DNA of 64,000 bases from Tropicibacter sp. Alg240-R139 (GTDB lineage Bacteria; Pseudomonadota; Alphaproteobacteria; Rhodobacterales; Rhodobacteraceae), in the NCBI RefSeq assembly GCF_900537075.1, contig NZ_UNRA01000001.1, positions 892,191 to 956,190 of the forward strand, given 5' to 3'. The notes beneath the pieces were generated by a model that searched no databases, had not been told where the DNA came from, and worked only from the letters and a program-made list of their open reading frames with translations. The position numbers were made by a program, and so were the translations under genes. Of the stretch, positions 43,734-53,038 are shown piece after piece (positions within the stretch are counted from its first letter, which is position 1; every line of letters begins with the position of its first letter).

Positions 43734-44381
43734 TTAGAGCGGGGCGCCGGTGCCCTGTAGCATGCCGTGTTCCATGGCGTAGCGGGTCAGCCCAGCCGTC
43801 GAAGAGATGCCCAGCTTGCGTTTGATATTTTTGCGGTGAGTTTCCACCGTACGGACCGAGATGTCCAAGGCGATGGCGACCTCCTTGTTGGACTTGCCCT
43901 GTGCCAGTTGCAGCAGAATGGTCTGCTCGCGCCCCGTCAAAGCCTCGCGCGTGGTGCCGTCCTTGGGCTCCAGCGATCCCTTGGCCCCTGTGCACAGATA
44001 GCGTTCGCCATTCATGACCGTGTCGATGGCCTGTTTGATCTCGTCCGTGGGTACGTCTTTGAGCACATAGCCCATGGCACCGTGACTGAGGGCCGTAGAG
44101 ATGTATTCGGGGCTGTCATGCATCGACAAGATCAGGATACGGGTGTCCGGGGCACGTTCCAGAATAATCTCGGTGGCAGAGAGCCCGCCCAGACCGGGCA
44201 TGTTCAAATCCATCAGGATCACGTCTGGTTTCAAGGCAACGGTTTGATCCACCGCCTCCTGGCCGTTGCCGAGCGTGCCGACAACTTCGATATCTTCATA
44301 GCTTTCCAGAATTGACTGAATCCCTTCGGCGACCATGGGGTGATCGTCGACGATCAGCACGCGCACGGTGTCTGTTGTCAT
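43734..44381 (-). CDS. NarL/FixJ-family response regulator
   Basis: A 215-aa two-domain regulator. The receiver has acidic residues VDDHP and the phosphorylated Asp58 (DVILMDLNMPG), Ser/Thr and Lys105-type in YVLKDVP; the C-terminal LuxR-type HTH is LTGREQTILLQLAQGKSNKEVAIALDISVRTVETHRKNIKRKLG. It overlaps its sensor kinase by 4 bp. The divergent TRAP transporter operon is the nearest target. Confidence 0.93.
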   Translation of the reverse strand: MTTDTVRVLIVDDHPMVAEGIQSILESYEDIEVVGTLGNGQEAVDQTVALKPDVILMDLNMPGLGGLSATEIILERAPDTRILILSMHDSPEYISTALSHGAMGYVLKDVPTDEIKQAIDTVMNGERYLCTGAKGSLEPKDGTTREALTGREQTILLQLAQGKSNKEVAIALDISVRTVETHRKNIKRKLGISSTAGLTRYAMEHGMLQGTGAPL

Positions 44382-45808
44382 GACGTCATCTCCTTTGGCA
44401 CGGTTTCGTCGTGTGGTGGCAACAAGTGGGACAGGGGCAGATGCACTTCGATCACCGTTCCGCTTTGCGCGCCGCGTGATGACAGAATGCGCAGGGTGCC
44501 GTCAAGTTGCTCGATCCGTTCCTGCATGTTGCGCAGGCCAAGGCCCGAGCTGACGTGATCGGGGCCAGAGCTGATGCCGCGCCCGTTGTCGGTGATCCGC
44601 ATGGTAGCACCTTTTTTGTGGCCACGCAGGTCCATGGTCATGTGGGTTGCGCCGGAGTGGCGTTCGATGTTTGTCAGTGCCTCTTGCGCGATGCGGTAGA
44701 GCGCAATTTTGGCGTCCTGATCCAGACGGTTGCGGAAAACCACCGTCGTGAAATCGGTCTCGATCCCGGTGCGTTCGCTGAAATCGTCTGTCAGCGCCTT
44801 GAGCGCGGGGCCAAGGCCCAGATCATCCAATACGCCAGGACGCAGGTCGCGGCTGATGCGGCGCACTTCGGTGATGGCGGTGCCCAGGTTATCAAGGCCC
44901 TTGTCCAGCGGTTCCTGCGCGCCGTCATGATCGCCGCGCGCCAAACGGCGGCGGGTGTTGTCGAGCGCATAGCGCACCCCAACCAGAATCTGGCTGATCC
45001 CGTCATGCAGCTCGCGCGCCACGCGGCCGCGCTCTTCTTCTTGGGCGTCAAACACGCGCTGGGTCAGTTCCTTAAGCTTGGCATCGGCAAGGCGGCGTTC
45101 GCGGATATTGAGCATCATGCCTGACAGAAACACACTCAGCAGCGCGCCAAGGGTGATCGCGCCGATATAGACGAACGTGCGCTGAACGCGGGCCTCGACT
45201 TCGGCTCTTGCGGCAGCGACCGAGGCCAGGACATCGTCGATGAACACGCCCGTGCCTACGGCCCACCGCCAGCTTTGAAAGCCGGTGACATAGGCGACCA
45301 TCTGCGCCTCTTCGCCGGTGGATGGCTTGGGCCACATGAAGGTGTGCCAACCCGCGCCCTGTCGGGCCAGGCGGATCAGCTCGTCCACCACCGGCGTACC
45401 GGCGCTGTCGGTCAGGCCGACCCAGTTTTCATTGATCATCTCGGTCTGGCGGGGACTGACAATGTTGGTGCCGTCGTATTCGTAGACAAAGAAGAAGCCG
45501 TCAGTGCCATAAATCATGGCCGACAGTATCTGCGTGACTTGATCCTTGGCGTTTTGGTCGTCTGGCTGAGCTGAGCCATAGATGTAATAGAACCCGTTGC
45601 GCGCCTGGGTGACATAGTTGCGCAGCTCGGCCTTCTTGGCCTCAAGCAATTGCTGTTCCAGTGCATCTATTTCACGGTCGGCCAGAGCGCGGCTTTGATA
45701 GGCGACCAGCGCAGCAATAGCGGCAACGGCACAGATCAAAGGCAATGTCGCCAAAAGCGAAAGCTTCTGCGCATAGTTGGGCCGTAGGATGTTGGTCAGA
45801 AACCGCAT
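44378..45808 (-). CDS. HPK7-type (NarX-like) sensor histidine kinase with Cache domain
   Basis: About 476 aa from ATG 45808 (MRFLTNILRPNYAQ...). Two membrane segments flank a periplasmic single-Cache domain of about 170 residues (residues about 40-200; YGTDGFFFVYEYDGTNIVSP, GWHTFMWPKPSTGEEAQMVAYVTGF), and the cytoplasmic part has a HisKA_3 dimer helix with the phosphorylated His (EEERGRVARELHDGISQILVG) and an HATPase (ITDNGRGIS, GLGLRNMQER). Cache domains bind small carboxylates or amines. It lies divergent from the TRAP operon and may regulate it (inference). Confidence 0.9.
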   Translation of the reverse strand: MRFLTNILRPNYAQKLSLLATLPLICAVAAIAALVAYQSRALADREIDALEQQLLEAKKAELRNYVTQARNGFYYIYGSAQPDDQNAKDQVTQILSAMIYGTDGFFFVYEYDGTNIVSPRQTEMINENWVGLTDSAGTPVVDELIRLARQGAGWHTFMWPKPSTGEEAQMVAYVTGFQSWRWAVGTGVFIDDVLASVAAARAEVEARVQRTFVYIGAITLGALLSVFLSGMMLNIRERRLADAKLKELTQRVFDAQEEERGRVARELHDGISQILVGVRYALDNTRRRLARGDHDGAQEPLDKGLDNLGTAITEVRRISRDLRPGVLDDLGLGPALKALTDDFSERTGIETDFTTVVFRNRLDQDAKIALYRIAQEALTNIERHSGATHMTMDLRGHKKGATMRITDNGRGISSGPDHVSSGLGLRNMQERIEQLDGTLRILSSRGAQSGTVIEVHLPLSHLLPPHDETVPKEMTS

Positions 45809-46053
45809 GGCGAATCGATACGAGAAGTTGAGCCAAAAAGCAAAGCGGTGAGAAAAATACATGTAACACTTGATCCAAATCGAAGTGATTTCAGTAACTT
45901 TCCGCACGTCAAAGGCAAAAAAAACGATTTCTACGCAGTACTAGGTATTCACATCAAAATGAGGTTCGCTAGGCTTGCGACACTGACAACGATCCGTCCG
46001 CGCCTTGTAAGAGGGGGAGCGGGCAACGAACAATTTTGGGAGGAATGTCTCTA

Positions 46054-47139
46054 ATGGATCGCCGTTCTTTTTTGAAAACATCCGCACTGGGCGGTAGCGC
46101 CGCAGCTGCCACCACTCTGGCAGCCCCGGCCTATGCACAGGGCAAGAAGGTCCTGACCATGGTTCAGTCCTGGCCGCGCGGATTTGCGGTTTTGGATGAT
46201 GCATCCAGCTATATGGTTGAAATGGTTGGCGCCATGTCCGACGGTCAGTTGACCATCGACAAGAAAGCTCCGGGCGAGTTGGTGGGTGCGCTGGAAGTGT
46301 TCGACGCCGTGTCGTCGGGCCAGGCGGACATGTATCACTCGGCTGACTACTACTATATCGGTCAGCACCCGGGGTACGCCTATTTCACCGCTGTGCCTTT
46401 TGGCGGTACCGCGCAGGAACTGACCAACTGGTACTACCACGGCGGCGGCGAAGAGCTGCACGACGAGCTGGGTCAGATCTTTAACATGAAAGGTCTGCTG
46501 GCCGGCAACTCGGGCTCGCAGTCCGGTGGTTGGTTCCGCAAGGAAATTAACTCGGCCGCTGACTTTAACGGTCTGAAGTTCCGTATGCCGGGTCTGGGCG
46601 GTAAAGTCCTGGGTAAACTGGGCGCATCCGTGCAGAACATCCCCGGTGGTGAACTGTATCAGGCGCTGTCTTCGGGCGCGCTGGACGGTCTGGAGTGGGT
46701 TGGCCCGTTCGCCGACGAACGCGCCGGTTTCCAGGAAGTCGCCAAGGTCTACTACACCGCTGGTTTCCACGAGCCGGGCTCGGGCCTGTCGTCGTCGGTT
46801 AACCTGGACGTCTGGAACGACCTTTCGCCTGCGCATCAGGCGATCTTGCGCAATGCATCGATGGCTGTGACCCATTATCAGCTGTCGGAAACTCTGGCCA
46901 ACAATGGCGCGGCACTGGCCCGTCTGCAGGCACAGGGCGTCAAAACCCTGCAGTTCAGCGATGATGTCTGGGATGCGTTTGGCGCAGCTTCGAAAGAAGT
47001 TATGGACGAGAACATGAACGACGAGCTGTTCGCAAAGATCCGCAACAGCTTTGAAGATAGCCTCAAGACTTCGTCCGCATGGATCGAAAAGTCGGACGGC
47101 TACTATGTTCAGCAGCGTAACCGCGTACTGGGCGGTTAA
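46054..47139 (+). CDS. TRAP transporter substrate-binding protein (DctP/TakP-like)
   Basis: About 361 aa from ATG 46054 with GGGAGGA 10 nt upstream (the nearer ATG 46045 is too close to that site). A twin-arginine signal peptide (DRRSFLKTSALGGSAAAATTLAAPAYAQ) leads to a DctP fold with the substrate-binding blocks FNGLKFRMPGLGG and GELYQALSSGALDGLEWVGP. The whole resembles the TakP group that takes up 2-oxo acids, but the ligand is not fixed. A terminator follows, which should keep this protein in excess over the membrane subunits. Confidence 0.9.
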   Translation: MDRRSFLKTSALGGSAAAATTLAAPAYAQGKKVLTMVQSWPRGFAVLDDASSYMVEMVGAMSDGQLTIDKKAPGELVGALEVFDAVSSGQADMYHSADYYYIGQHPGYAYFTAVPFGGTAQELTNWYYHGGGEELHDELGQIFNMKGLLAGNSGSQSGGWFRKEINSAADFNGLKFRMPGLGGKVLGKLGASVQNIPGGELYQALSSGALDGLEWVGPFADERAGFQEVAKVYYTAGFHEPGSGLSSSVNLDVWNDLSPAHQAILRNASMAVTHYQLSETLANNGAALARLQAQGVKTLQFSDDVWDAFGAASKEVMDENMNDELFAKIRNSFEDSLKTSSAWIEKSDGYYVQQRNRVLGG

Positions 47140-47155
47140 TCTGACCGTTAACACG

Positions 47156-47183
47156 AAAGGGGCCCCGGTTCGGGGCCTCTTTT
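47156..47183 (+). terminator. Intra-operon terminator between TRAP binding protein and membrane subunits
   Basis: A ten-pair GC-rich stem (GGGGCCCCG/CGGGGCCTC with one G-T pair) with a GTT loop and a following TTTT. Placed between dctP and dctQ, it would reduce read-through into the permease genes. Confidence 0.75.
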
Positions 47184-47262
47184 GCAGTTCACCCGGACCC
47201 ATCTGAAAAGGACCCGAATACGGGCGACAGATGGGCAGATCGGGGACAAACTGGGGGACACC

Positions 47263-48198
47263 ATGCAGGAAGAGAGTTCTGCCAGCCTCGGCTCGGCGTT
47301 CGGGGCCCTATGGAATGGGCTGCTGTGGACGCTGCAAAACATTGCCGAAGCGTTTTGGAATATTGGATACGCCGTTGCGAACCCGTCGCTGTGGCTGGAT
47401 TGGTCCAACAAAGAAGCGGTCATGCGCTTCGTTTACTACGGGGGATCGGTGGAGTTCTTCTTTGCCGTCTTTGCTATTGTTCTGGTGATCACGATCATCG
47501 GCATGATCCGCAATCAGTTCATGTGGGGCTGTGTGCGTGTCCTGGAAGGGTTCGCCAACACGGTTGGCCGCTTCTTTGCCTGGGCCGGTCTGCTGATGGT
47601 TCTGCAACAGATCATCATCGTCTTTATCCAGCGGATTTTCACCCGCCCGGACATCGTGTTCGCCTTTGGCATTCCGCTTCAGTATGACATCAGCTGGTAC
47701 GCGGAAATGTTGAAGTTCTACAATGCGTTGGTGGTCTCTCTTTGTGTGACTTATGCCTTTGTACAGGGTGGTCATGTGCGTGTTGACCTGATCTACTCGG
47801 CGGTCAAATTCCGCACCAAAAAGGTCATCGACATGTTCGGCTCGGTCTTCTTCATGATTCCGACCGCAACGCTGATTTGGATGTACGGCTGGTACTTCAT
47901 GTGGCGTCACTTGATCGTGCCGAAACCTTCGGCCAGTGACACGCTGGACCGCCTTCTGCTTAAATCGCGCGCGATGCGCTGGAATGTGGAAACCATCGGC
48001 TTTTCGCCCAACGGGTTCACCGCCTACTTCCTGTTCAAGATCCTGCTGGTGGCGTTCGCCGGTCTGGTCTTTCTGCACGCGATTGCCTTTTTCTACCGCT
48101 CGTATCTTGAGTTCATTGAGGGCGAAGGCAGCGAAAACAAATACCTCGACAAGGACAGCCTTGGTGAGGGTGAAGAAGCCTTTGAAGGCGTTCATTGA
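47263..48198 (+). CDS. TRAP transporter small permease (DctQ type)
   Basis: About 311 aa from ATG 47263 (MQEESSASLGSAFG...), longer than the usual 160-220. The four core membrane segments are recognisable (VEFFFAVFAIVLVITIIGMI, FFAWAGLLMVLQQIIIVFI, LKFYNALVVSLCVTYAFVQGGHVRVDLIY, VIDMFGSVFFMIPTATLIWMYGWYFMW) plus a further one near the C-terminus. HVRVDLIY is the DctQ signature. It couples the binding protein to the large permease for Na+-driven uptake. Confidence 0.88.
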   Translation: MQEESSASLGSAFGALWNGLLWTLQNIAEAFWNIGYAVANPSLWLDWSNKEAVMRFVYYGGSVEFFFAVFAIVLVITIIGMIRNQFMWGCVRVLEGFANTVGRFFAWAGLLMVLQQIIIVFIQRIFTRPDIVFAFGIPLQYDISWYAEMLKFYNALVVSLCVTYAFVQGGHVRVDLIYSAVKFRTKKVIDMFGSVFFMIPTATLIWMYGWYFMWRHLIVPKPSASDTLDRLLLKSRAMRWNVETIGFSPNGFTAYFLFKILLVAFAGLVFLHAIAFFYRSYLEFIEGEGSENKYLDKDSLGEGEEAFEGVH

Positions 48199-48215
48199 GA
48201 ATAGGAACTTAAGCT

Positions 48216-50570
48216 ATGCTATTCGGTCTTGATGGCGTCGAAGTCGGCCTCATTATCGTGTTCTTCTGCCTCTTCGGGGGCATCCTGTCCGGGTTTCCGG
48301 TGGCTTTCGCCATCGGCGGCGCCGGCATCATCTCATTCGGTATCATCGCCGCGCTCGACAGCGCGGGGCTGCTGATCCACCAAGCCATCGACACATCGTC
48401 GACGGTTTACCGGGATCTGGTCAATTCGGGCGTTAAAGCCGATAGTATCTCGGTCTTCCGATACCCAGACTTGCCAACGGTCGCCGAAGCGGTCTTTCCC
48501 AAAGGCTGGGAAACCGCCATGGACCGTAACATCTCGTTCATCGTCAACCGTATGAACGAACGGGTTCTGGCGGGCCAGTCGATCGAAACCCTGTTGGCGG
48601 TTCTGATGTTCGTCCTGATGGGCATCACGCTGGAGCGGTCCAAGATCGCTGACGACCTGCTGACCACCATGGCGCGAGTCTTTGGCCCGCTGCCCGGCGG
48701 TCTGGCCGTGTCGATTGTTGTTGTGGGGGCGTTCCTTGCGGCCTCGACCGGTATCGTTGGTGCGACTGTTGTGACCATGGGGCTTCTGGCGTTGCCTACG
48801 ATGTTGCGCAACGGGTATTCACCCGAGCTGGCAACTGGGGTCATCGCCGCGTCAGGCACGTTGGGGCAGATCATTCCGCCCTCGATTGTGATCGTTCTGC
48901 TCGGTACATTGGCCGGTGACTTGTATTCGGCCGCACAAGAAAGCCGTGCAGTTGCCGCGGGTTGTACCGATGCGTTGACCTATTTGGGCAAACCGGCTGT
49001 TGTGTCTGTTGGTACGCTGTTCCAGGCGGCACTGTTGCCGGGGATCATGTTGGCGCTGCTCTATGCGTTGTATGCCTTTGGTTATGCGATGCTGAACCCG
49101 GACAAAGCACCTGCGGTGGCTATGGGTGAATCCAACAACGAACCTATTACCCGTAACGAGGGCCTGTTGTGGTTCCTTGCAGCACCCATCGGCCTGATCG
49201 GCGGCGCGTTCCTGTTGGGCAGCGTTGGTCTGATCGGCTCGCAAGACATTACCGTCTCGGCGTTCTCGGACATCGGTGAAGGTGCCAGCTTGCGCACCAA
49301 CGTTGGTCCGGAATGCCAGGCGTCGATGATCGAACTGCACGGGCAAGAAGCGTGGGATACCGCAATCACCGAACAGAAAGCGATTTCTGATGCGGGTGGG
49401 GTGACACAAAGCGAACGCCTGAGTGATGAGCAGATCGCCGAGGCCCGCACGGCCAAGATCGCCGCCGCTGCGCCGATTGGCACAGGGTTGGCTGTTCTGG
49501 CGGTTTTGCTGGGGCTGACGCTGATCCTGGGTCGCGGTATTGCGCCGTCCAAGGACACCAAGCCGCTGATTGTCGGGGCCATTGGCCTGCTGCTGGTGGT
49601 GTTGGTTGATGTGCTCTTGGTCACGCCAACGACGTCCGCGGGTGTGATGGTGATCATGATGGCGATCCCGGCGGTGATTACCCTTTATGGCTGTAAAGAG
49701 GCCGCGATCCGCGCCACCAAGAATGAGCTGATCCGCGTGGTGTTCCCACCGTTGGTTCTGATCATCGCGGTTCTGGGCTCGATCCTGGGCGGTATCACCA
49801 ACCCGACGCCGGCTGCGGCGCTTGGGGCAGGTGGGGCCATTATGCTTGCGGCCTATCGCAAGCTGCAAGACGACGGGCGTTCGGGCAAGGTCATCATCAT
49901 GTCCACCTTTGCGATCCTGATCTGTATCCTTGTGGGCATCAACTTTGACCTGCGGATCAATCAGGACGGTGTCAGCGTCGAAAGCTGGATCGCTTTCTTT
50001 GTGGCCTATGCAGCGTATCTGTACGCTCTGTTTGGTCTGATCTTTGGCTGCTGGGTTCTGTATGGCGGTGGGGTTCTGTCACCGGTCGTGCGTGAAACGG
50101 CCAAAGTGACGTCGATGGTCTTTACCATCCTGATCGGTTCGCAGTTGCTCAACTTAGTGGTCATTTCTTTTGGTGGTGAGCATTACATTCAGCAGTTCCT
50201 GAAGAGCTTTGACAATGAGTTCACGGTCTTCCTGATCGTGATGCTGGTGCTCTTCATCCTGGGCTTTGTGCTCGACTTCCTGGAGATCATCTACATCGTG
50301 ATCCCGATCGTGGGGCCGGTGATATATGGTGGGTCGTTCGACCCGAAATGGGTCACGATCATGGTGGCGGTGAACCTGCAGACCTCGTTCCTGACGCCAC
50401 CCTTTGGCTTTGCGCTGTTCTACCTGCGCGGCGTGGCCCCAAAAGAGGTGACAACAGGGCACATCTACCGCGGGATCCTGCCGTTTGTGCTGATCCAGGT
50501 TGCGGGACTTGCGATCCTGTGGACCTTCCCCAGCATTGTGACCATCATCCCGGACCTGATCCCGAATTGA
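48216..50570 (+). CDS. TRAP transporter large permease (DctM type), extended
   Basis: A 784-aa DctM-type permease, far larger than the usual 430 aa. The first block (residues 1-300) and last block (about 520-784) show the family motifs (GFPVAFAIGGAGIISFG, GAFLAASTGIVGATVVTMGLLALPTM, GTLGQIIPPSIVIVLLGTLAGDLY, DFLEIIYIVIPIVGPVIYGG), and a 200-residue segment between them holds a soluble loop and extra membrane helices. Such long DctM proteins occur in Rhodobacteraceae TakM-like systems. It starts 17 bp behind dctQ and is the last gene of the operon. Confidence 0.88.
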   Translation: MLFGLDGVEVGLIIVFFCLFGGILSGFPVAFAIGGAGIISFGIIAALDSAGLLIHQAIDTSSTVYRDLVNSGVKADSISVFRYPDLPTVAEAVFPKGWETAMDRNISFIVNRMNERVLAGQSIETLLAVLMFVLMGITLERSKIADDLLTTMARVFGPLPGGLAVSIVVVGAFLAASTGIVGATVVTMGLLALPTMLRNGYSPELATGVIAASGTLGQIIPPSIVIVLLGTLAGDLYSAAQESRAVAAGCTDALTYLGKPAVVSVGTLFQAALLPGIMLALLYALYAFGYAMLNPDKAPAVAMGESNNEPITRNEGLLWFLAAPIGLIGGAFLLGSVGLIGSQDITVSAFSDIGEGASLRTNVGPECQASMIELHGQEAWDTAITEQKAISDAGGVTQSERLSDEQIAEARTAKIAAAAPIGTGLAVLAVLLGLTLILGRGIAPSKDTKPLIVGAIGLLLVVLVDVLLVTPTTSAGVMVIMMAIPAVITLYGCKEAAIRATKNELIRVVFPPLVLIIAVLGSILGGITNPTPAAALGAGGAIMLAAYRKLQDDGRSGKVIIMSTFAILICILVGINFDLRINQDGVSVESWIAFFVAYAAYLYALFGLIFGCWVLYGGGVLSPVVRETAKVTSMVFTILIGSQLLNLVVISFGGEHYIQQFLKSFDNEFTVFLIVMLVLFILGFVLDFLEIIYIVIPIVGPVIYGGSFDPKWVTIMVAVNLQTSFLTPPFGFALFYLRGVAPKEVTTGHIYRGILPFVLIQVAGLAILWTFPSIVTIIPDLIPN

Positions 50571-50593
50571 TGTCGGTACTGATCTGAAACACC

Positions 50594-50619
50594 AAAAAGG
50601 GGCCGCAAGGCCCCTTTTT
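50594..50619 (+). terminator. Rho-independent terminator behind the TRAP operon
   Basis: An 11-bp perfect stem (AAAAAGGGGCC/GGCCCCTTTTT) with a GCAA loop and a T-run. It lies 24 bp behind the dctM stop. Confidence 0.9.
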
Positions 50620-50683
50620 TCTTGTGCCGCGCCCGGTTGCCCATCGATGATAGGGGCACGCAGAAATTCAGAGCCAAGAGACC

Positions 50684-51310
50684 ATGGAAATCGCGATCCA
50701 ACCCCTGAAAGCCCACAACCTTGACGAGGCGTTCGAGTTGGCGACCGAGGTGTTTTCACACGCCAGCACGTTGCATCGGGCGCTTGGTGTGACATTGGAA
50801 GACTACCGCACCTATCTGCGGCCCCAGTTTCAACAGGTCGTCGCCCAAGGGCTGTCTGTTGTGGCCATCGACACCCGGACGGGTGACGTGATGGGGTGCA
50901 TGATCGTCACCGATTACGCCAAACAGTCTGCCGGAGATGTCGGTACGCATCCAGTGATGACGCCTCTTGCTGCGTTGGCACGGGAGCTGGATCACCAGTA
51001 CACCGCCGCCGGAACGGTCTCACCGGGGCAGGTGATCCTGATCGACATGGGCGCGGTCCGACCTAAGGGACAAGGCAGGGGGATTTATCAATCCATGCGG
51101 GCCCAGGTCCACACGATCGCAAAATCCAAAGGGTTTCTGCGTGTGGTCGGGGAGCTTTCCTCAGAGGCAACTCAGCATGTCGTGCTGACCCAACTCGGCC
51201 ATGCCAAAGCGGCCGAAGTCTCACTTCATGATTTCGAATGCGATGGTGCATTTCCATTTCGCACCATCACCCAACCCCGCAGCATCGTGTTGGCCGAGGG
51301 GCAGTTGTAG
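50684..51310 (+). CDS. GNAT-like acetyltransferase
   Basis: A 208-aa protein. The layout fits a GNAT: LDEAFELATEVF, SVVAIDTRTGDVMGCMIVTDY, the acetyl-CoA region ILIDMGAVRPKGQGRGIYQSMRAQVH (RPKGQGRG as the pyrophosphate loop), and a C-terminal strand. The substrate is unknown. The start at ATG 50684 follows AGAGACC. It is alone between the TRAP operon and a convergent DUF2855 gene. Confidence 0.75.
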   Translation: MEIAIQPLKAHNLDEAFELATEVFSHASTLHRALGVTLEDYRTYLRPQFQQVVAQGLSVVAIDTRTGDVMGCMIVTDYAKQSAGDVGTHPVMTPLAALARELDHQYTAAGTVSPGQVILIDMGAVRPKGQGRGIYQSMRAQVHTIAKSKGFLRVVGELSSEATQHVVLTQLGHAKAAEVSLHDFECDGAFPFRTITQPRSIVLAEGQL

Positions 51311-51316
51311 CTGGCA

Positions 51317-52405
51317 TCATTCGATCAAAGAGATCGTCCATGCCTGATCAGCTGGTGTTCCGCCCCCCAGCACCTCGCGATAGGCGGATTGTGCCTGGGC
51401 CAATCCCTGCGCGTGGTTGATCGTCAGCCAGTCCGTGCTCTTACGCATGGCTTGGCTCCAGAAGTCGCCCGAACGCCGTTCAAACTCACCCGGTCCCCAA
51501 TCGGCATTGCGTTTGGCGATATGGCCGGGTGCAAAGAACATCTCGGACCGCTCGCGAATGTAACCATCGCCCATTCCGGCCTCGGAATAATGTGTCAGAC
51601 CCACGTGGCTGGTAAAGCGCATGTTGTCGCCCAAGTGCTGGTGCAGGCGCGAGATCACCGGACCAGAGCCGGACATGTCGATGATCAGGGTCGGGACGTT
51701 TTCCAGTTCGGCCTCGATCTGATCATAGGTCAGCACCTGATCATAGAGATCCAGCGCATCGACCTTGGCCTTGTTCCCGGTTGAGGTCATCCCGACGATT
51801 TTGGGCGTATCTGGATCGGCCTGAAAGGCATAGCCCGTACCGATCCCGGTTTTGGACGAGGCCGAAACGATGAGAACCTGTTCGGCGCCATACCATTCCC
51901 CGGCCAGAGCAAAGTCATAAAGGCAGAAGGAGGTCGCATAGAGCGGCCAGAGCACCATGCGCATGTCATCAGTCGCGGGATCGTCCTGCGGATCGTTGGA
52001 CAGGCGCAAATAGCGATTGTAAACGGCAGCAAGCTCCTTGCGATGCTCCGAGGCGTCGAAAAACCGTGATTGGTCAATGCGGCCAGGTTCCAGTACGGCA
52101 TGGCTGCCCATTGGCCAATATCCATAAAGCCGTTCGCCAACCGCGATCTCGGGTAGGCCGCTGGCCTCGACAACGCCAATGCCCCAAACCGGGATGACAC
52201 CGAAAGTGGTGTCCTCGGTTGGGAAAAACTTCCAATAGCCGATGCGGTCACCGACAACGCCATACGTGATGTTGTTTGCAGTCATCCCAAACCGCTCGAT
52301 CCGCACAAGGATCTTTCCGCTTAGGTCTTCGGGGCTGTGGGTCGTGCTGACTCCAAGTTCGTCCAGGTTTGCCTTGCGGACCTGCATGGTTGTGATCTCG
52401 GTCAT
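51317..52405 (-). CDS. DUF2855-family protein (zinc-free MDR-like)
   Basis: About 362 aa from ATG 52405, preceded by GGGAGAGG. The layout resembles a degenerate medium-chain dehydrogenase/reductase: a GroES-like N-terminal half (GKILVRIERFGMTANNITYGVVGDRIGYW...GVIPVWGIGVVEASGLPEIAVGERLYGYWP) and a Rossmann-like part (QVLIVSASSKTGIGTGYAF). Family members are annotated as DUF2855. The function is unknown; no zinc-binding cysteines are visible. Confidence 0.8.
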   Translation of the reverse strand: MTEITTMQVRKANLDELGVSTTHSPEDLSGKILVRIERFGMTANNITYGVVGDRIGYWKFFPTEDTTFGVIPVWGIGVVEASGLPEIAVGERLYGYWPMGSHAVLEPGRIDQSRFFDASEHRKELAAVYNRYLRLSNDPQDDPATDDMRMVLWPLYATSFCLYDFALAGEWYGAEQVLIVSASSKTGIGTGYAFQADPDTPKIVGMTSTGNKAKVDALDLYDQVLTYDQIEAELENVPTLIIDMSGSGPVISRLHQHLGDNMRFTSHVGLTHYSEAGMGDGYIRERSEMFFAPGHIAKRNADWGPGEFERRSGDFWSQAMRKSTDWLTINHAQGLAQAQSAYREVLGGGTPADQAWTISLIE

Positions 52406-52555
52406 GCGCCTCTCCCATTTCACCTGATCTCTTTCCTGTCACACAGTGCCACGTCCGTTTTGAATGGGTAACGGTGACGTTGCGCTGCCGAATAGTACCT
52501 GTTTCTGCCATCAAGGACGATGAGCGTTCTGCGATGATGCGCCGAGCGACAAGCG

Positions 52556-52614
52556 AGGCGCCCGGCCCAACGGGAGGAGATATCCCGCAGGGGGCATCGA
52601 CGACGGGCGGGAGA
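52556..52614. repeat. Dispersed palindromic element, copy D (inverted)
   Basis: GGCGCCCGGCCCAACGGGAGGAG is followed by a small hairpin (GATATCCC gca GGGGGCATC) and CGACGACGGGCGGGAG. The large hairpin seen in copies A and C is not complete here. It sits between two genes that read leftward. Confidence 0.7.
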
Positions 52615-52642
52615 GCCTGGTTTGTTCTCAAGCGCGGAGGCG

Positions 52643-53032
52643 TCACGAGAACTGCAGCAAGTCCCACCGATTGCCAAAAGGATCGCGCCAGACTGCGACG
52701 GTGCCATAGGGCTCCTGGCGGGGGGATTCTTCGAAGTCGATCCCCTGGGTCAGCATGGCAGCGTGGTCCCGGGCAAAATCATCAGTGGTCAGAAAGAACC
52801 CCACACGCCCGCCGGTCTGCTTGCCAATCGCGGCCTCTTGCGTCGGTCCATCTGCCTTGGCCAAGATCAGCGATCCGGCTGTCCCACCTGGCGGTGTCAC
52901 CCGAATCCAGCGTTTTCCATCTCCCAGGTCTTCGTCCTGATCCAGGGTGAACCCTAGCCGGTTGACGTAAAAGTCCAGCGCCGCGTCATAATCAGGCACC
53001 ACGAGGGAAATTGCAAAAAGTTGTTGAGGCAT
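52643..53032 (-). CDS. VOC-family (glyoxalase-like) protein
   Basis: A 129-aa vicinal-oxygen-chelate protein with the paired beta-alpha-beta-beta-beta units: FAISLVVPDYDAALDFYVNRLGFTLDQDEDLGDGKRWIRV and GGRVGFFLTTDDFARDHAAMLTQGIDFEESPRQEPYGTVAVWRDPFGNRWDLLQ. VOC proteins include glyoxalase I, fosfomycin and bleomycin resistance proteins and dioxygenases; the exact role is not evident. It follows the bpt gene by 6 bp in the same direction and is probably co-transcribed. Confidence 0.85.
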   Translation of the reverse strand: MPQQLFAISLVVPDYDAALDFYVNRLGFTLDQDEDLGDGKRWIRVTPPGGTAGSLILAKADGPTQEAAIGKQTGGRVGFFLTTDDFARDHAAMLTQGIDFEESPRQEPYGTVAVWRDPFGNRWDLLQFS

Positions 53033-53038
53033 ATCGGC

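Noticed and set aside
47308-48195. Long minus-strand frame opposite the TRAP small permease
   Set aside because: It lies opposite a clear membrane protein gene and shows the charged, H/Q-rich composition of an antisense frame.
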